Shown here: positions 6,375 through 8,736 of the stretch, in pieces
How positions within the stretch are numbered: position 1 is the first letter of the stretch
Layout: each line of letters starts with the position of its first letter
NCBI GenBank assembly: GCA_026392135.1
Contig: JAPLCR010000687.1
Span: forward strand, 1-8,736
Reading direction: 5' to 3'
DNA length: 8,736 bases
Source of the DNA: Armatimonadota bacterium
GTDB lineage: Bacteria; Armatimonadota; Chthonomonadetes; Chthonomonadales; Chthonomonadaceae
The notes under the pieces: generated by a model
The model's input: the letters and a program-made list of their open reading frames with translations, nothing else
Databases searched by the model: none
Told to the model about the DNA's origin: nothing
Position numbers and translations under genes: made by a program

Positions 6375-7693
6375 GGCTTGCTCTCCACGTTCGGTACAGT
6401 TTTGGGTAGGTAACGCACAACTACTCTCTGGTGTGGGCGCAGGTACTGCTGTACATACTCGTTGATGTCTTTTGTATTGAGTAGTGCGAGATTTTTTTTG
6501 AACTGCTCTGGGTTATCCCCCTCTACTGTAGCGGCATACCCTATCAGCCGTGCTAGCCCTAGACAGGTCTCCGAGTCGAGGCGCAAGCGAATAGCAATCT
6601 GGCGTTTTGCTAGCTGAAGTTCGGGCGTTGTGACGGGCTGTTTCGTCAGGCTCGTCACAACACGTAGTATTGCCATTTCGAGCTGTGTTACCTGCTCTGG
6701 AGAAGGAGGTGCAGTGGCGGGAAGCCTCGCCGAAATGTGGAGTAGGCTTGGTTGATAACGCGGAGTGTACTGTGTGTTCGCGTTGGTACCTGCAAGTTCG
6801 GGAAGTGCTAATCTTCCTGCTACGCTGCTGCCTATTATCTCTGCAACTACGCGTCCACATACTGCCATCTTTGCGTTTTTGGCGGGAGGTGCACTCCAGC
6901 CTATTGCTATCGCACCATCGCTTAGAGGAGCCTCTGCCTCGACAAACAGAGCGGAAACGCGTTCTGGTACAGGCACAACTGGTTCGTCTTGTGTGCTTTC
7001 GGCTTTCCAGCTCTTAAAGACCTTTTCTATTGTATTCGCGGCATTTGCCTCTATAACGTTGCCTACAAGCACGATAGTGCAACGTTCTGGGGTGTAGTTC
7101 CTTTTATAGAACGCGGCTAATTGTGCACGCCTAAGGCTCTGTATGGTATCCGTTGTTCCTCCGGGCGGGTCTTGGTATGGATGATTTGGTAGAGCCTCTC
7201 TGTAGAGGTGTGCCAAAAGGCGATTTGAGAGTTCAGATTCGTATTTGCCGAGTTCGTCGAGGATGACGCGCCGCTCCTTTTCGACCTCTTCAGTGGGGAG
7301 GAGCGCGTTTCGCAGAACATCATCGAGGATTTCGAGAGCGGTATCGAGTGCCGCGGGCACAATAGTTGTATAGAGGTGAACGTAATCGGGACCTGTTGCG
7401 GCTTGCCATATTCCGCCTAGCTGTTCAATGGCGAAGTCGGTCTCTCCGGACTTTCTGTGCGTTGTTCCTTTGAACAGAGTGTGTTCAAGGAAGTGGGCAC
7501 ATCCCTTTTCGTCTCTGCGTTCTGAGGATGCACCCGCCCGTACCCACACGTCTACTGCGACCAATTGGCTTTCAGGGCGACGTTGAATACGGTATTTAAA
7601 TCCGTTGGGCAGTGTCTCTGCATTGATGGGGGGCAGCCCAAAGACTGTAAGCCCTAAGAGTATTAGAAATGTTGTAAGTGTGCGTTGAACCAT
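6371..7693 (-). CDS. M16B zinc peptidase, catalytic subunit
   Basis: This is a secreted zinc metallopeptidase of 440 residues. A signal peptide covers 1-25 (hydrophobic TFLILLGLTVFGL, then INA). The inverted zinc motif HFLEH (67-71) supplies H67, catalytic E70 and H71. The third ligand is E147 in RRVILDELGKYE, 76 residues after H71, as expected for M16. The second domain is weaker: where partners have LREEQGLxY this protein has LPELAGTNANTQY, so the arginine of the Arg/Tyr pair is replaced by P298. The two genes therefore have complementary defects and should work as a heterodimer. The ATG at 7693 is chosen because it starts the signal peptide. The longer reading from a GTG at 7759 adds 22 charged residues before it. 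No clear Shine-Dalgarno precedes 7693, so the start is a little less certain than the identity. Confidence 0.93.
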   Translation of the reverse strand: MVQRTLTTFLILLGLTVFGLPPINAETLPNGFKYRIQRRPESQLVAVDVWVRAGASSERRDEKGCAHFLEHTLFKGTTHRKSGETDFAIEQLGGIWQAATGPDYVHLYTTIVPAALDTALEILDDVLRNALLPTEEVEKERRVILDELGKYESELSNRLLAHLYREALPNHPYQDPPGGTTDTIQSLRRAQLAAFYKRNYTPERCTIVLVGNVIEANAANTIEKVFKSWKAESTQDEPVVPVPERVSALFVEAEAPLSDGAIAIGWSAPPAKNAKMAVCGRVVAEIIGSSVAGRLALPELAGTNANTQYTPRYQPSLLHISARLPATAPPSPEQVTQLEMAILRVVTSLTKQPVTTPELQLAKRQIAIRLRLDSETCLGLARLIGYAATVEGDNPEQFKKNLALLNTKDINEYVQQYLRPHQRVVVRYLPKTVPNVESKP

Positions 7694-7865
7694 GGCTTCG
7701 TATTCTGTTTTTGTTTTGCGGACTCCTGCCTCATCAGGAATCCACACTCGATTTCGCACTCTACCCGGTAGCCTTTCAGTGATGGCTATGCGATTTGACT
7801 ACCCTCAGCCTACCCTTTGGGCATCCCTCCCTCAAACCTGTCAGTAGGTGGCTCACCGCAAGGCG

Positions 7866-7880
7866 ACTAGCGAGGCTAGT
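7866..7880. repeat. Short inverted repeat just upstream of the isomerase promoter
   Basis: ACTAG-CGAGG-CTAGT has perfect 5-base arms and ends 10 bases before the -35 box at 7891. The position suits a regulator-binding site, but a palindrome this short can arise by chance. Confidence 0.3.
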
Positions 7881-7890
7881 GTACTCTCTT

Positions 7891-7919
7891 TTGGAAATGG
7901 GGACACTTATCTCTATAAA
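7891..7919 (+). promoter_or_regulatory. Sigma70-type promoter for the isomerase gene
   Basis: TTGGAA (7891-7896) and TATAAA (7914-7919) are separated by exactly 17 bases. They match the housekeeping consensus at 4/6 and 5/6 positions. The -10 box ends 66 bases before the ATG, which would give a leader of about 60 bases. Confidence 0.6.
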
Positions 7920-7967
7920 ACGAAGGAATATCGCTTCCCAAAAGTCAATTTTAGTGCAACCTCATCA

Positions 7968-7973
7968 AAGGAG
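7968..7973 (+). promoter_or_regulatory. Shine-Dalgarno of the isomerase gene
   Basis: AAGGAG lies 12 bases before the ATG at 7986. The spacing is slightly long, but no better-placed alternative start is seen. Confidence 0.6.
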
Positions 7974-7985
7974 CGAAATTCTACT

Positions 7986-8736
7986 ATGAAGATTGGCATT
8001 AACCGCTGGACTTTCCCCAGTGATTGGACTATTGAGCGTTGTTTTCGGTTAGCGAAGGACTCTGGGTTTGACAGTATTGAAATCAATATCGCGGAGGATG
8101 ACTACCTTACCCCGAACAGTACAGAGGCGGAGACAAAAGCCCTTCTCAGCCTTGCAACGAGTATTGGACTGGAGATTAGCAGCCTCTCTACAGGCTTAGG
8201 TTGGCGGTATCCTCTTACGTCTCCCGATAGTGCTGTGCGGGAGCAGGGCAAGCGTAATATCGTCTCACAGTTGGAAAAGGCACAGTGGCTGGGCGTAGAT
8301 ACAATACTCGTGGTTCCGGGTATTGTGAACGCGGAGATAAGTTATGATGATGCCTATACCCGCGCTCAGGAGGCACTCAAAGAGGTGGCTGCTGAGGCGG
8401 AATCTCGCAATGTGGCGATAGGGGTAGAGAACGTCTGGAACAAGTTTTTGCTCAGCCCACTTGAGTTTGCACGCTTCTTGGATGAGATAGATAGCCCGTA
8501 TGTGGGAGCCTATTTTGACGTGGGCAACGTTCTGTTATATGGGTATCCTGATCAGTGGATTCGGATACTGGGTAGCCGTATTAAAAAGGTACACGTGAAG
8601 GACTTCAAGACGAATATAGGAAACGGCTCTGGATTCGCCAACATTTTGCAGGGTCATGTTCCTTGGGAGAGCGTCCGCATCGCTCTGAAGGAGATTGGCT
8701 ATGACGAGTACGTGACGGCTGAGGTGGACGGCTATA
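7986..8736 (+). CDS. Sugar phosphate isomerase/epimerase-like TIM-barrel protein, 3' end outside window
   Basis: The first 250 residues of a xylose-isomerase-like TIM-barrel protein are present; the family usually has about 270-290, so perhaps 30 are missing at the window edge. It begins MKIGINRWTFPSDW, typical of this family's first strand. Conserved strands carry the metal-ligand positions: E148 (IGVENVWNKF), D178 (AYFDVGNVL), H203 (KKVHVKDF) and E246 (TAEVDGY). GxENVWNKF and YFDxGNVL are typical of the branch containing hexulose-6-phosphate isomerases and L-ribulose-5-phosphate 3-epimerases (UlaE/SgbU-like) and D-tagatose/D-psicose 3-epimerases. These divalent-metal enzymes interconvert ketoses or their phosphates in the cytoplasm. 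The exact substrate cannot be assigned from sequence. It has its own promoter and is divergent from the M16 operon. Confidence 0.88.
   Translation, partial: MKIGINRWTFPSDWTIERCFRLAKDSGFDSIEINIAEDDYLTPNSTEAETKALLSLATSIGLEISSLSTGLGWRYPLTSPDSAVREQGKRNIVSQLEKAQWLGVDTILVVPGIVNAEISYDDAYTRAQEALKEVAAEAESRNVAIGVENVWNKFLLSPLEFARFLDEIDSPYVGAYFDVGNVLLYGYPDQWIRILGSRIKKVHVKDFKTNIGNGSGFANILQGHVPWESVRIALKEIGYDEYVTAEVDGY

Larger units (their letters stand above)
7694..7985. other. Divergent intergenic region between M16 operon and isomerase gene
   Basis: This 292-base stretch holds no convincing gene. For the + gene it carries a good promoter (7891-7919) and ribosome site. For the M16 operon the best minus-strand candidate is TTGAGG, 17 bases, TAGGCT (about 7806-7834), which is poor at the -10. 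A small inverted repeat, TCCTG-N6-CAGGA (7724-7739), lies about 30 bases before the M16 start. Confidence 0.5.

Noticed and set aside
7694..7759. A longer catalytic M16 start at the GTG at 7759
   Set aside because: The extra 22 residues are charged and precede a complete signal peptide, so secretion would be blocked or odd.

Overview
The window is ordinary bacterial chromosome, about half G+C by eye. It holds six well-supported protein genes, one of them cut by the right edge, and two decayed gene remnants at the left edge. Signal peptides on three proteins and the FtsEX–hydrolase module fit a free-living, cell-wall-bearing bacterium. Secreted M16B protease pairs are more typical of lineages with an outer membrane. 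Nothing fixes the phylum; a lineage such as Armatimonadota is only a guess. I see no tRNA, rRNA, CRISPR array, insertion sequence or prophage gene.

Layout. Positions 1-396 (+) carry the broken C-terminal part of an imidazolonepropionase-like amidohydrolase with an apparent internal deletion. It overlaps by ATGA the relic of an ankyrin-repeat gene (393 to about 625, +). Positions 654-3437 (-) form a compact operon, transcribed ftsE, ftsX, then an EnvC-like LytM/M23 hydrolase. The ftsE/ftsX junction is an ATGA overlap and the ftsX/hydrolase gap is 7 bases. A 519-base divergent intergenic region (3438-3956) contains several inverted repeats and a candidate operator. A CE7 acetyl esterase follows at 3957-4916 (+). 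It converges on a two-gene M16B peptidase operon (5022-7693, -) whose genes also overlap by ATGA. A second divergent region (7694-7985) has a good sigma70-type promoter for a sugar-phosphate isomerase/epimerase-like gene (7986 onward, +) that runs off the window.

How the genes work together. FtsE (ATPase) and FtsX (membrane subunit) form the type VII ABC-type complex that transmits ATP-driven conformational change across the membrane to a coiled-coil partner controlling peptidoglycan splitting. Here the partner is encoded directly behind them and keeps the zinc ligands that E. coli EnvC has lost, so it may cut peptidoglycan itself. The M16 pair looks like an obligate heterodimer: one subunit has the zinc site, the other has only the Arg/Tyr substrate-binding pair. 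The esterase and the TIM-barrel isomerase suggest use of acetylated plant polysaccharides or sugars, but nothing links them to each other.

I do not see a clearly new multi-gene system. The points most worth a second look are the FtsX that ends where its fourth membrane helix should begin, the catalytically intact EnvC-type partner, the inverted-repeat cluster upstream of the esterase, and the two adjacent gene relics.
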